Below, piece after piece: positions 1-8,732 of a stretch of DNA of 64,000 nucleotides. This DNA is from Pseudarthrobacter polychromogenes (GTDB lineage Bacteria > Actinomycetota > Actinomycetes > Actinomycetales > Micrococcaceae). The translations under genes were made by a program, and so were the position numbers. Where the stretch lies: the NCBI RefSeq assembly GCF_014644495.1, contig NZ_BMKU01000005.1:1-64000 (forward strand), read 5' to 3'. The first letter of the stretch is position 1; the number at the start of each line of letters is the position of its first letter. The notes below the pieces were generated by a model, which saw only the letters and a program-made list of their open reading frames with translations, made no database searches and was not told the DNA's origin.

Positions 1-56
1 TGACCTATCGAGCCGGCGTCGTCCTGTACGCCGTCGTCATCTGGCTACGCCAATAA
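1..56 (+). CDS. C-terminal end of an unidentified (probably membrane) protein, partial
   Basis: An open frame enters from the left edge and stops at TAA 54-56. The visible tail, TYRAGVVLYAVVIWLRQ, is hydrophobic with a terminal basic residue, as at the end of a membrane segment, and its third positions are GC-rich like real genes here. The family cannot be identified from 17 residues. Confidence 0.35.
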   Translation, partial: TYRAGVVLYAVVIWLRQ

Positions 57-158
57 GGAGACACACCCTAGACGGAAACTCCAGTCCGATGCAGCTTCAG
101 CCGCTCACCGCTTACAAGATTTATGCCCTCAGCGATAGCTGCCGACTTGGGGCGGCAT

Positions 159-176
159 TACCTCTCGTGAGAGGTA
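159..176. promoter_or_regulatory. Perfect inverted repeat upstream of the AAA ATPase gene
   Basis: TACCTCTC, GT, GAGAGGTA form an 8-bp perfect inverted repeat with a 2-nt centre. It lies 40 bases before the ATG at 216 and 7 bases before the alternative TTG at 183. It could be an operator or a small mRNA hairpin. Its right arm (GAGAGG) could also serve as a Shine-Dalgarno sequence for the TTG start, so the repeat may gate translation. Function is inferred. Confidence 0.35.
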
Positions 177-215
177 CATTACTTGGGAGTCGGCAGAATA
201 ATTGGGGTAAAGCAC

Positions 216-1532
216 ATGAACAACCGCGCTGTCATGCTGAACGCGTTCCTTCCGGCTACTGAGTTAGACGATCCCGAGCGTTTCGCCGGTCGAAACCAAC
301 AGGTCCGTGAATTGGCCGATTCACTGCACCTGAGAGGCTCCACTCCACTCATCTATGGAGACCGGGGTCTCGGGAAATCAAGTTTGGCCCTTCAAATCCG
401 TCTCATTGCCATGGGAAACCCTGAGCTCCTACACCAGCTCAACGCGGAACGTCTAGCCTTACCTGCGGATGCGCACTACCTAACTTTTTACGTCACATGC
501 ACAGACGCAACAAAGTCATTTCAAGACCTTCTGCAGGCCTTAGTTAATGCAGCCGAATCCGTAGAGTCAGTCGGTTCAGGTGATGCCAGCCAACTCATCG
601 ACCGGGTCACCCGCAAGAAGCTGACCCTGAAATTCGTCGAGCTGGAAAGCACCAAGAAGTACGCCGTTGAAAGCCAAAGGCTGAGTTATCAAGATTTGAA
701 TCTCGAGGAGAAGCTAGTTCAGCTTTGCGAGCTGTTGACGCTGACCTACGGTCAGCCGGTTTTGTTTGTCATCGATGAATTAGACCGCATGGAGAGCACC
801 GCCGGACTGGCCAGCTTTTTGAAGGCGGCATCTGGCGAGAACTTGAAGTTCGTTCTAGTCGGTATTGCAAGCAATGTCTCCGATCTGCTATCTGACCACC
901 AATCCCTCGAACGAAGATTACAGCCGGTTCGCGTCCCGCTCATGAGCGTTAAGGAGCTGGCACAGATCGTCATAAAGGCTCAGAATTACCTCCAGGGAGC
1001 GAACTTCGACATCAAGTTTTCTCCCGCTGCCATTGGAAAATTGATCCAGGTCGCAGCTGGCTTTCCCTGGTTTGTGCACGTTCTGGGACAGCAATGTGTG
1101 ATCGAAGCCGACCGGCATGGCTACAGCACCATCCAGCGCAGTCACGTGGACAATGCCATTCAGGGGATCGTGGACAGCAGGTTGGCACAACAGTTCTCGG
1201 ATATGTACCAATCTGCAGTTCGTGATTCTTTGGCTAGAGAGAAAACGCTTAGATCTTTCGCTCACTGGACAGACCCGGACATACCAACTGGCGAAGTGTA
1301 CAAAGTCCTTAAGCATCACTTAGGCGTCGGCAGCGGCTCCACCCATCGCGGACAGCTCTGCAAGTCGGAGTTCGGGGATGTCTTATTCGTGCCAGGAATT
1401 CAGAAGCGAGGCCTGGTGAGGTTCCGCAATGAGATGTTCAAGGCCTACGTCCGCATGCGCCCATCCATCTATACCGGAGTCGACGAAAGCGTGCGGGATG
1501 CTTTCAGCGTTTGGAACGAGGGGGCAGCGTAG
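216..1532 (+). CDS. AAA-family ATPase of unknown role
   Basis: A 438-residue P-loop ATPase starting at ATG 216; a TTG at 183 would add 11 residues and has a good GAGAGG upstream. Walker A is GDRGLGKSS near residue 50, and a hydrophobic strand followed by IDELDR near residue 185 is Walker B. The opening FAGRNQQVRELADSL resembles the N-terminal segment of ORC/Cdc6-like and other STAND-type AAA ATPases. No transmembrane segment is visible. A C-terminal region of about 100 residues follows the ATPase core and may be a winged-helix or substrate domain. GC is lower than in the sugar operons downstream and the gene stands alone, as expected of an accessory gene. A defence or plasmid-related role is possible but unproven. 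Confidence 0.75.
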   Translation: MNNRAVMLNAFLPATELDDPERFAGRNQQVRELADSLHLRGSTPLIYGDRGLGKSSLALQIRLIAMGNPELLHQLNAERLALPADAHYLTFYVTCTDATKSFQDLLQALVNAAESVESVGSGDASQLIDRVTRKKLTLKFVELESTKKYAVESQRLSYQDLNLEEKLVQLCELLTLTYGQPVLFVIDELDRMESTAGLASFLKAASGENLKFVLVGIASNVSDLLSDHQSLERRLQPVRVPLMSVKELAQIVIKAQNYLQGANFDIKFSPAAIGKLIQVAAGFPWFVHVLGQQCVIEADRHGYSTIQRSHVDNAIQGIVDSRLAQQFSDMYQSAVRDSLAREKTLRSFAHWTDPDIPTGEVYKVLKHHLGVGSGSTHRGQLCKSEFGDVLFVPGIQKRGLVRFRNEMFKAYVRMRPSIYTGVDESVRDAFSVWNEGAA

Positions 1533-1855
1533 GTTCCGCCATCGCGGCAACTTATACGCGCCGCCCCGTAGATCTTCGCGTCCATGCAAAAGGGGCAGTC
1601 CCCCGCCGCCCGTCTTGATCCGAAGTTCGTGATCAACTCTTTGTCGCCTTTGATCTTAAGCGCGAGGGTGCGAATTGAGCATCTTCGCGACAACTGCAGC
1701 ACCGTAGACGGCTGAAGGCCTTCGCGCGGTCTTTCGTAGTTCACGATAGGGGATGCAACCCTCGCATTGCTTGATGCAAGATCCGTTATACCCAGAGAAG
1801 GTCTTCGAACTAGGCCTTTTCCGCCGCGATCCGTACGGAAGCCCTTCTTGTGACT
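1533..1855. other. Gene-free stretch
   Basis: Between the AAA ATPase and the convergent solenoid protein I find no reading frame with protein-like composition, no RNA gene and no clear hairpin terminator. Confidence 0.5.
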
Positions 1856-2404
1856 TCACCATTCGTAGAAGGACATTCCATTCCGAAGCGTCGGCTCCTT
1901 GATCGCGCCGCTATCGAGATCATGGATATTGCCGCCAGCAAGGTGAACGGTTCCGCCGCGGACACCTCGATTCTCGATCTGTCCCGCCACGTAGAGCGAT
2001 CCGGCGAGTTTCCCGCCCGGCTCAACCTGCAGAAGCGCCCCGGACTCTATATGAACCGAACCGCTTTGATCTCCCAAAACTTCTACTCGTGCAGTGGGTG
2101 CTACATGTAGTGAACCAGAATGTTTCCCTAAAATCCGACCCACGCTGCCGGGCCGGAACGTCAGGGAACCTGAGTGATGCGCGCCCAACGCAAGCGTGAA
2201 CTCCGCGGTCTCGTGGACGCATATGCTCCCGTTATGCTGCCCGAAGAGTTGCTCGTGTTCCTCGATGATCCAAGCTTCTTTGCTTTCCTCTGACCCGTCA
2301 GTGATGAAGATGTCTTGACTGTGCTCGTGATCGTCGCGCACTGATACCCCTTTCGCCGTTGCTGGGAATGCTACTCGACCGAAGGTAAGTGCTAGATGAT
2401 CCAT
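1856..2404 (-). CDS. Small repeat protein, predicted beta-solenoid (polymer-forming/bactofilin-like)
   Basis: A 182-residue protein. The first 55 residues are acidic and non-repetitive. Residues from about 57 onward form five or six rungs of 18-20 residues, each beginning (H/Q)SGS(L/V/I)xV and ending near LGx: HNGSICV, HSGSLTF, HSGSLHV, QSGSVHI, LAGSLYV, RGGTVHL. Regular turns of this length with small residues at the corner and alternating hydrophobics are typical of right-handed parallel beta-helices such as bactofilins. There is no signal peptide or membrane segment. I cannot assign a family by name; the fold call is inference from periodicity. Confidence 0.6.
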   Translation of the reverse strand: MDHLALTFGRVAFPATAKGVSVRDDHEHSQDIFITDGSEESKEAWIIEEHEQLFGQHNGSICVHETAEFTLALGAHHSGSLTFRPGSVGRILGKHSGSLHVAPTARVEVLGDQSGSVHIESGALLQVEPGGKLAGSLYVAGQIENRGVRGGTVHLAGGNIHDLDSGAIKEPTLRNGMSFYEW

Positions 2405-2691
2405 CGTGTGTGGCGCACTCCCCTGTTGCGTTATCCGCCGAGAAGGCGGTGTCCCGAAAGCCGTCCTCGCCCGTGATTACAGCATCAGCAGGGAGACTGG
2501 CTACCAGTACCTGTGCCACGCAAAGCTGGAGTGCGCCGCTCCCCTGCCTTCCGTCGATGTGCAATAGTGCACGCGACCTCAGCTTGACGGAATATCCGTT
2601 ATCGGTTTATAGAAAACATGTGAGGGAGTGATCCGAAAAGGGTTGCGGGTCTCCGTAGGCTGGGCTAAAACCGGTGTCTTTTTGACGGTGC

Positions 2692-3114
2692 TCAGGGCGC
2701 CCCCGACGGCGTCTCTGCGAGTGAGCGTTCCAGCAGCTCGCGCAGCACGTCGCGGTCCACCACGGCCAGCCGCGGGAGGTAGAGGCAGGCTTTGCTGGAG
2801 CGGTGCTTGCCAAGCCGTTCCATTAGATCGGGCCAGCGTTCGGCAAAGTCGTTGGTTAGGTAGACAGTATGCTTTGCCGGTCCCGGAGCGAACGCGAGCA
2901 GCGGTGCGCGGCCGCCGTGCCCGCTCTCGTAGCGGTACTCATACTCGCCAAAGCCGATGATCCGGCCGGCCCACACCACCGGCGGCTCGCCGCTGATCTC
3001 GCCCAGGAGTGCGAGCAGTTCTTCTGCCTCGGCCCGCCGGAGACCTGTGGCCCGTTGAAGTATTTCCTCAACCGGCTGGCCAGACGGTGACATTGCGGGC
3101 GGCTTCGCTGCCAT
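2692..3114 (-). CDS. DUF1801 domain-containing protein
   Basis: A 140-residue soluble protein with the YdhG/DUF1801 pattern: an N-terminal helical segment (VEEILQRATGLRRAEAEELL), then VVWAGRIIGFGEYEYRY, then LLAFAPGPAKHTVYLTND, ending in helices with a cluster KHRSSKACLYLPRLAVVD. Length is normal for the family. The function is not established; some relatives are annotated as iron-chaperone-like. It is a stand-alone gene. Confidence 0.8.
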   Translation of the reverse strand: MAAKPPAMSPSGQPVEEILQRATGLRRAEAEELLALLGEISGEPPVVWAGRIIGFGEYEYRYESGHGGRAPLLAFAPGPAKHTVYLTNDFAERWPDLMERLGKHRSSKACLYLPRLAVVDRDVLRELLERSLAETPSGAP

Positions 3115-3483
3115 ATATCTCCTCGCTTAACGACTGAATATGGCCAGAGTAATACCCATGGGTGGCTTCGGAGGAAGCCTGGCGTGGGATACCTGTGGTG
3201 TCGGCGGTGCTTACCCTGGCGGGTGGGGTTGGTCGGGTCTGCCCGCGGAGGGCTGTCCCTGTCGACTTCTCGCTCCTGCTGAGGTTCCGCTTTGCTGCAG
3301 CTATAGACCTGATGCCGCACGGGGCTGTATGAGTCCGTGAGTTCGGCCTATCGAACGTGCTCCCGGAGTCTGCGTCCCGAATATACCTGCCGGAAGACTC
3401 CTCGCTCCTGCAGGATGAGAGCCACGTGATCGACGAAGACGTTCAGCCCGGATTAGGGCACTACAGTCCTTGTTTGTCCCGGG
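3115..3483. other. Gene-free stretch
   Basis: Upstream of the DUF1801 gene and downstream of the GH26 gene. No convincing reading frame or structured RNA was recognised; it probably holds the DUF1801 promoter. Confidence 0.45.
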
Positions 3484-4755
3484 TCAGGGGCCGGGGGGTT
3501 GGCAGGAGGTGTCGGGACCGTAGCGCAGCCAGTCGGGCAGACCCGCGGTAAAAGCGGCCCGGACTGCCGGGGTGTTTGTGACCGTCCAATCCACCCTGCC
3601 TTTGACCTCCACTTCTTCTTTGTCCCATTCGAACCAGTTGATCATTTTCAGTTGCGGAAACCGTCTGGTGGTGGCGGGTTCGAAGAGCTGTCCCCACCAG
3701 GCCAGCTTAATGGCCAGTTCCCCTTCCCCGCCGGCGCCCGGGGCGAAGAGCGCAGCTGTCTCGGGTACGGCCACGGGTTTGCCGTGCGCTTCGCCGTAGA
3801 CCTGGTAAAAGTCGGGAAGCAGGCTGTCGTCGCCGTTCGCGCCGGTGTAGCTGCCTGTGAGCTGGTCAACAAACTTTCCCGGTTCCGGGAGCTCGTTTTC
3901 GCCCCACGGGTAGTCTGCTCCCCAGTGATAGAGGGACATCCCCACCCAGTCCACGGCCTGATCGCCCGGGTAGTACGGGGCGTAGGCGTCGTCGTTCATG
4001 CTCAATGTGCCGTCAGTGTCTGTGTCCAGGGCCGTGAAGTCGGCGGTGCCGGGCTTGGCTTCGTACTGGCCGCCGGCAAATGGGTAGCCGCCACCGTAGT
4101 TCGGCGCCCACATCATCGCTGAACCGGGAGCCAGGGAATGAACGGCTGCGGCCATTGTCCGGAACGCGTCGATGTAACGGGAGGGCTGTTGGGACCACGG
4201 ATACCAGGAGCCATTCATTTCGTGGGCGAACCTGACGATCACCGGGACGCCGTCATCATTGAATTCGGCAAGGTCCCTGGCAAGAGCCGCAGCCGCTTCC
4301 GGCGTTACCGCCTCGAGGCCGTTCATCGGCTCCAGTGTCAGCAGCATCATCTGCCCGTCAGCGCGGATCTGCTCCACCGCCCGCAGCAAGTCCGCCCGTT
4401 CCTCGCCCGTGTAAGGGAACCCCGTAAACGAGACACTCACGGCCGGTTTATGCCCAAGATCGCTCGCGTACGCGGACAGCGGCTTCGCCGCCAGATCCAG
4501 GTTCACCCCGAACAGGGCCCCCTCCGGCGGAACAAGGGACGCCCGGTCCAGCACCACACACTGCGACAGGGCCGGGGCCGTGTTAGGCCCCTGCTGCTGT
4601 TCACGTTCCTTGGCCTCGAGCCCGTTGGCGATGCTGATCCCGCCCAATCCTGCGGCGCCCAGGCCGATGGCTACGGGCAACGCGAAGTCCCTTAACCTTT
4701 GGCGAAAATCCTTACGGCTGTTACTGCCGCTCCCCCGCGGACTTTCCTTAACCAA
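3484..4755 (-). CDS. Secreted glycoside hydrolase, family 26-like (beta-mannanase type)
   Basis: A 423-residue protein with a basic N-terminus followed by one hydrophobic segment (FALPVAIGLGAAGLGGISIA, residues about 27-46) that acts as signal anchor or signal peptide. The rest is a TIM-barrel hydrolase. The diagnostic GH26 acid/base motif HEMNGSWYPW is at about residues 178-187. A second glutamate in VAVPETAAL (E333) sits where the nucleophile is expected. Tryptophan-rich substrate loops (WVGMSLYHWGADYPWG) are present. It likely cleaves an extracellular beta-mannan or mixed beta-glucan. It is transcribed alone. Confidence 0.8.
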   Translation of the reverse strand: MVKESPRGSGSNSRKDFRQRLRDFALPVAIGLGAAGLGGISIANGLEAKEREQQQGPNTAPALSQCVVLDRASLVPPEGALFGVNLDLAAKPLSAYASDLGHKPAVSVSFTGFPYTGEERADLLRAVEQIRADGQMMLLTLEPMNGLEAVTPEAAAALARDLAEFNDDGVPVIVRFAHEMNGSWYPWSQQPSRYIDAFRTMAAAVHSLAPGSAMMWAPNYGGGYPFAGGQYEAKPGTADFTALDTDTDGTLSMNDDAYAPYYPGDQAVDWVGMSLYHWGADYPWGENELPEPGKFVDQLTGSYTGANGDDSLLPDFYQVYGEAHGKPVAVPETAALFAPGAGGEGELAIKLAWWGQLFEPATTRRFPQLKMINWFEWDKEEVEVKGRVDWTVTNTPAVRAAFTAGLPDWLRYGPDTSCQPPGP

Positions 4756-4945
4756 CGTGTCTAACCTCTCTGACGTGCGCGTTCTCCCTCAACCCTAATG
4801 CGCGAGAACAGCACCCCAGGGTGTGACAATACTGTCAAATAGGTTTTCGTAAGCGTGATCTGGGGTAGTCACTGCTTGGGGCTGACGGATACCTGGGAGG
4901 GTCCGTCAGGCAAACCGGGCAGGCCTTGTGTGTGGTCCGAATAAT

Positions 4946-5384
4946 ATGGACTCCATTCCGAGTCCGGTGACAAATGTTCCGCAGCCGCCCACACCCAAAC
5001 CCACTCACACGGACAATTGTCATGGACTATCCGGGTTCCGGCCTCTGCCGATAGAGGCGGTCAACGGAGAAACACTCCACTTGTCGGGGCGCGCCTACTA
5101 CCTCTTCAGTGCTGCACCACAGTTTTATCTAGACCCCGGATGGGTCAATTATGTGCGTTGGCACCATTCCCCGCAGTTCCCGCAGTCACCAAGCATTCTG
5201 TGGCCGGCAGACAGAAGGTGGGTCATGGTGTCGGAAATAGACTTCGACTCCACGGTGGTCGCCGGCAGCCAGGAGCTCATATCGGCTCTGGTCCTGGACC
5301 CTGCCATGCGAGGCGCTGCGTTTGGATGAAGGAGCAGACCTTACGTGGTGGGACGCCGACGTTCCCAACAGGCCCCTGCAGTAG
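4946..5384 (+). pseudogene. Conserved hypothetical protein gene with a single-base frameshift
   Basis: The frame from ATG 4946 (or GTG 4928) encodes a proline-rich opening followed by well-formed sequence (WVMVSEIDFDSTVVAGSQEL), then stops at 5327-5329. The natural C-terminus continues in the next frame, EALRLDEGADLTWWDADVPN, and stops at 5382-5384. Removing one base, for example the C in ATGCGAG around 5309, joins them as LDPAM-EALRL. No signal peptide or known domain was recognised. Either the gene is freshly broken or the base is an assembly error. Confidence 0.55.
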
Positions 5385-5463
5385 CCGACCCCCGTCAGGG
5401 ACGGCCCTCCTCCGGGACGCTTCATTGCCTCGCTAGTTGGTGTGAGCACCGCTTCGGGGAAAC

Positions 5464-5607
5464 CTACAGGAGTTCAGCAGCTTCTTCTTCGGTCAACTCA
5501 ATTTCCTGGCCGTTGTCGCCCACCCAGCGGTACGCCTGTTGCCCGGCTGCCACTTTGGCTCGCTTAATGAGTGTGTAAGTCGAGCCATCTTGAATTTTAA
5601 TGTCCAT
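5464..5607 (-). CDS. Small conserved-looking hypothetical protein (47 aa)
   Basis: The ATG at 5607-5605 opens MDIKIQDGSTYTLIKRAKVA, followed by a segment with WVGDNGQEIELTEEEAAELL and a stop at 5466-5464. The peptide is soluble and acidic at its C-terminus, with alternating strand-like segments and natural codon use. It resembles the tiny conserved actinobacterial hypotheticals of this length, but I cannot name a family. Confidence 0.55.
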   Translation of the reverse strand: MDIKIQDGSTYTLIKRAKVAAGQQAYRWVGDNGQEIELTEEEAAELL

Positions 5608-5948
5608 GGACCGAGGCTACTGCAAATCCCATATGCTGCCTCTCCGACCATATGCAGGAAGCGCGTTCCGAACGAAACCGGAGTGACCTTGGCGAATCCT
5701 GACCCAGATGGGCCGCCTACCAGCGCCCTCGCCTGGCCCGGACCTTTCTACATTACGGCGCAGCGTCCGGCCGCCCGGACCAGCGCTGTTTCGCTGGGAC
5801 TCTCTCGCTGTCGAGATCTTCGCCCACGAGAATTCCAAATCCAATGCCTGGCTAAAACACCCCGGACAGCACGGACACCCTCCTGATCCCGGGCAGGGAG
5901 CCAAAGGCCACACATTTCCAGCTGTTTGCGAAGCGGTGACGACGCCGC
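5608..5948. other. Gene-free stretch
   Basis: No protein-like frame on either strand; the open frames are arginine- and glycine-rich shadows of GC-rich DNA. It may contain the promoter of the small gene 5464-5607. Confidence 0.45.
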
Positions 5949-6191
5949 TCAGTGGGCGTTTCGTCTGGCGGTGCAGTGAGCCGCACGGACAGTAAAGGCG
6001 ATGCTGGTCATAAAGCTCAGGAACAAAGCCAGGAACCCGACCGCGACAGCAACAAAGTAGCTTGCCGGATCGGGTACGGAATCGACTACCGGTTCCACGT
6101 CGAACCAGATGGTGGCGCCGGCGGTAACTCCCAAAACCGCAATCAGGCCAGTAAGGATCCAGGCCGCAATTGCCAGAATGATCAACTTCAT
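5949..6191 (-). CDS. Small two-helix membrane protein
   Basis: An 80-residue protein with two hydrophobic segments, residues about 4-30 and 46-68, separated by an acidic loop (WFDVEPVVDSVPDP) that would face outside. It has no catalytic motif. The start is ATG with a short purine-rich leader. It is not linked to a recognisable operon. The function is unknown. Confidence 0.55.
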   Translation of the reverse strand: MKLIILAIAAWILTGLIAVLGVTAGATIWFDVEPVVDSVPDPASYFVAVAVGFLALFLSFMTSIAFTVRAAHCTARRNAH

Positions 6192-6359
6192 AATCCCCCC
6201 AAACCGGGGACTCCCCCGTTATTTCGATCCTAGCTCTGCGGGTACTCCTCAGGGGATGGGCCCCAATAGACGCCCTTCCCCTGGTGGGTTCGAAGCGGTC
6301 CCCGGGACCTCACAGCGCTTCATGGACGCAGGTCTTCTGCCTTGAATACGATCGCGTCT

Positions 6360-6645
6360 TTACTGATGGACCAGCGCCCGACCGCCGAGGCCGCTGACGG
6401 TCGCCCATAGTCCCAGCCACCCGGGGGTCCCAACCGAATCCGACCAGCCCGGCCACCGCCCAGAAGGCCAGGTTTGGCACCACGAGGAATGCCGCGATGT
6501 GGATCCGTTGCTGCCGGATCGGGCGGAGCAGCCAGGCCAGCACCCAACCCAGGGGCGCCGCGAACACCAAGGCTATTCGGTACCCGTAGAAGGACAGGGA
6601 GAGCCCGGCACCCCAGAGGTGCCCGGCGTCTTCCCCGGCCCGCAC
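6360..6645 (-). pseudogene. Small membrane protein with a frameshift in its last third
   Basis: It starts with GTG at 6645, 11 bases after the small gene 6657-6767, at the end of the ABC-exporter operon. Two membrane helices are visible (FYGYRIALVFAAPLGWVLAW and IHIAAFLVVPNLAFWAVAGL). After GFGWDP the frame becomes arginine-rich and non-protein-like to 6310. Removing one base from the G/C run at 6423-6427 instead continues as GWLGLWATVSGLGGRALVHQ and stops at 6362-6360. I therefore call a one-base insertion or sequencing error. Confidence 0.5.
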
Positions 6646-6656
6646 AGTGGCACTCC

Positions 6657-6767
6657 TTAAACGAAAAGGGCCACCACGAGCAGGACGCCCACCCAGAGCG
6701 TGGTGGTAATCAGCCAGCCATTGATGAACGAGGAGGCATCGAGGACGACCCGCTGCCGGCTGGTCAT
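6657..6767 (-). CDS. 36-residue single-pass membrane peptide in the ABC exporter operon
   Basis: The ATG lies 7 bases past the stop of the ABC permease gene and follows GAGCCGGGG, so translation is probably coupled. The peptide opens MTSRQRVVLDASSFINGW and then forms one membrane helix (LITTTLWVGVLLVVALFV). Tiny single-helix proteins next to transporters can be regulatory or stabilising subunits; that role is inference. It is too short for ordinary gene finders. Confidence 0.5.
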   Translation of the reverse strand: MTSRQRVVLDASSFINGWLITTTLWVGVLLVVALFV

Positions 6768-6774
6768 CCCCGGC

Positions 6775-8013
6775 TCATCTGGAGGCGAGTTCTTTGCGGC
6801 GGAAGGTCCCGGCGATGGAGAGCTTCTTGCCGTATTCGATGGACCCGTACCGGAAGAGGTGGACGGCGAGGCGGAGGATGAGGGCCCCGACGATGAACAG
6901 CTCGGCGATCACAATGGTGGCCTCGACGCCTGAGAGTGTCCCGAAGCCGTTGCGGAGCATCGCAGTGACAGGTGCGGTCAGCGGGAAGTATGTGAAGACC
7001 TGCACGATCAGGGATTTCGGGTCCGAGATGATCAGGCTGAAGGTGTAGAAGGGGATGAACATTGCGGCCATGAGCGGGCCGAAGATGGTCCCGGCCTCTT
7101 TGGCGGTGGGCATGATCGCTCCGATGGCGACGAGGACCCCGGTGAAGAGGGTGAACCCTCCCAGCAGCAGCAGGGCCCCGATGATGAGCGGCATTGGCTC
7201 GAAGACCAGGGTCGACAGGTCCATGTCCGGCAGGGCCAGGGAGTCGCGGAAGAACAGGTAGCCGGCGGCGATCGGGGTCAGGAATACGAGCATCTGGACG
7301 AGCCCGACGGCGAACAGGGAGATAACCTTCCCGGTGATCAGCGTGGTCGGGTTCAGGGTCGTCAGGATCATCTCGGTGACCCGGTTCTCCTTCTCCTCCA
7401 GGGTGGAGTTCAGCATCTGGTTGGAGAGCAGGATCATGGCGACGTAGAACAGCACCAGGAACAGCATTGGCGGGATGACGGAGCCGACGCCGCCGGACAG
7501 TTTGCCGTCCCGGTACGTCTCGGATTCGAAGTTCACCGTCCCGGCCAGGGCCGCGGTCAGCTGCGGGTTGTCGACCTGGGTCTGGGCGGCGGCGTTGAGC
7601 AGCTGCTTGGCCACGGCCTCATACTTGCCATTCTCAAACATGCCCACATCCGTGCCGTAGACCTTCACCGGCTCCGCTGAGGGGTCTGCCGGGTAGGCGA
7701 AGTACGCCTCGGAGCTGCCGTCCTTGACTGCGGCCAGGGCGGTCTCGGGGTCGGAGGCTGTTTTGCCCCCGGCGGCCTGGGCCATGCCCGGCGGGATGAT
7801 GCCGGAGGCATCCGTGTACGAGAAGGACAGCTCGGAGTTTTTCTGGGCGTCAGCGCTGGCCTCGGTGCTGGAGTTGGACGCGTAGATCAGGACGAAGAGG
7901 ACCACCATGAGGATCGGGATCGACAGAGTCGCGATCGCGAAGCCCTTCTTTTTGATGGTGCGCATGAACTCGAACCCGATGACGGTGCCCAGGTTGTGCT
8001 GTGAAAATGCCAT
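6775..8013 (-). CDS. ABC-2 type exporter permease (NatB-like)
   Basis: A 412-residue integral membrane protein. One N-terminal helix (FAIATLSIPILMVVLFVLIY) precedes a large extracytoplasmic loop, residues about 50-180. It then has five to six helices, with the family motif EEKENRVTEMILTTLNPTTLI before the second helix. This arrangement is typical of ABC2_membrane_3 permeases such as NatB, which export ions or small toxic compounds. It abuts the ATPase gene (ATGG overlap at 8013). The partner ATPase is interrupted by an insertion sequence, so the exporter is probably inactive. Confidence 0.85.
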   Translation of the reverse strand: MAFSQHNLGTVIGFEFMRTIKKKGFAIATLSIPILMVVLFVLIYASNSSTEASADAQKNSELSFSYTDASGIIPPGMAQAAGGKTASDPETALAAVKDGSSEAYFAYPADPSAEPVKVYGTDVGMFENGKYEAVAKQLLNAAAQTQVDNPQLTAALAGTVNFESETYRDGKLSGGVGSVIPPMLFLVLFYVAMILLSNQMLNSTLEEKENRVTEMILTTLNPTTLITGKVISLFAVGLVQMLVFLTPIAAGYLFFRDSLALPDMDLSTLVFEPMPLIIGALLLLGGFTLFTGVLVAIGAIMPTAKEAGTIFGPLMAAMFIPFYTFSLIISDPKSLIVQVFTYFPLTAPVTAMLRNGFGTLSGVEATIVIAELFIVGALILRLAVHLFRYGSIEYGKKLSIAGTFRRKELASR

Positions 8014-8724
8014 TACTGGACCTCTGCCGTCTGCTGTTCGCCGTATACCTGGATGAAGATTTCCTCGAGGGAGACCCGTGCGGTGGTGAAGGACCGCACC
8101 GCGACACCGGCCTCAACCAGCTCGCGCAAGACCCCGGCCTCGGTGGCCCCGGCCCTGGGAGCGAGTTCGGCTCGGCCGCCGGTGTCGGTGACGACGTCGT
8201 ACATTGACGAGGCGGGCAGGATGCCTTCGTAGCTGACCCGGTAGACGGTGCCGCCGAACTGCTCCTGCACGTCCGAGACGGTCCCGTAGGCGCGGGCGGT
8301 GCCGTCCTTGAGCAGGATGACCCGGTCGCAGAGCCGTTCCACTTCCTCCATCTGGTGGGTGACCATGATGACGGTGGCGCCGGCCAGCTTCTGCTCCTCG
8401 ATGATGTCCATCAGCAGGCGCCGGTTTACCGGGTCGAAGCCCTTGGTCGGTTCGTCCAGGATGAGCAGCTCGGGGTCGTTCATGATGGTCACGCCCAGCT
8501 GGACTTTCTGCTGCTGGCCGCCGGAGAGCTTATCCAACCGGACCGTCGCTTTGTCGGCCAGGCCGACCCGCTCCAGGTAGTCCAGGGACCACGCCTTCGC
8601 CCCGGCCTTGGCTAGGCCTTTGAGCCGGCCGAAGTAGACCATCACGTCCAGGACGGCTTCCTTCTTGTACAGGCCGCGCTCCTCCGGCAGATACCCGAGC
8701 CGGGCACCGTCCCGGGGCTCGAAG
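8013..8724 (-). pseudogene. ABC exporter ATPase (NatA-like), C-terminal part, cut by ISL3 insertion
   Basis: This encodes the residues after Walker A: a Q-loop region (GYLPEERGLYKKE), signature LSGGQQQKVQLG, Walker B LLILDEP, switch histidine in VTHQMEEVERL, and a C-terminal accessory domain. The upstream part, with Walker A, lies at 10178-10395. Deleting the insertion and one copy of GCTTTCCC rejoins the frame exactly (HIGGKA-FEPRDGARLGY), giving a 930-base gene for 309 residues. An ATG at 8819 inside the element would give a chimeric start, but that product lacks Walker A. Confidence 0.9.
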
Positions 8725-8732
8725 GCTTTCCC
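8725..8732. repeat. Target-site duplication GCTTTCCC, left copy
   Basis: An 8-bp direct repeat identical to 10178-10185, bracketing the ISL3-family element. Eight bases is the usual duplication length for ISL3. Confidence 0.9.
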
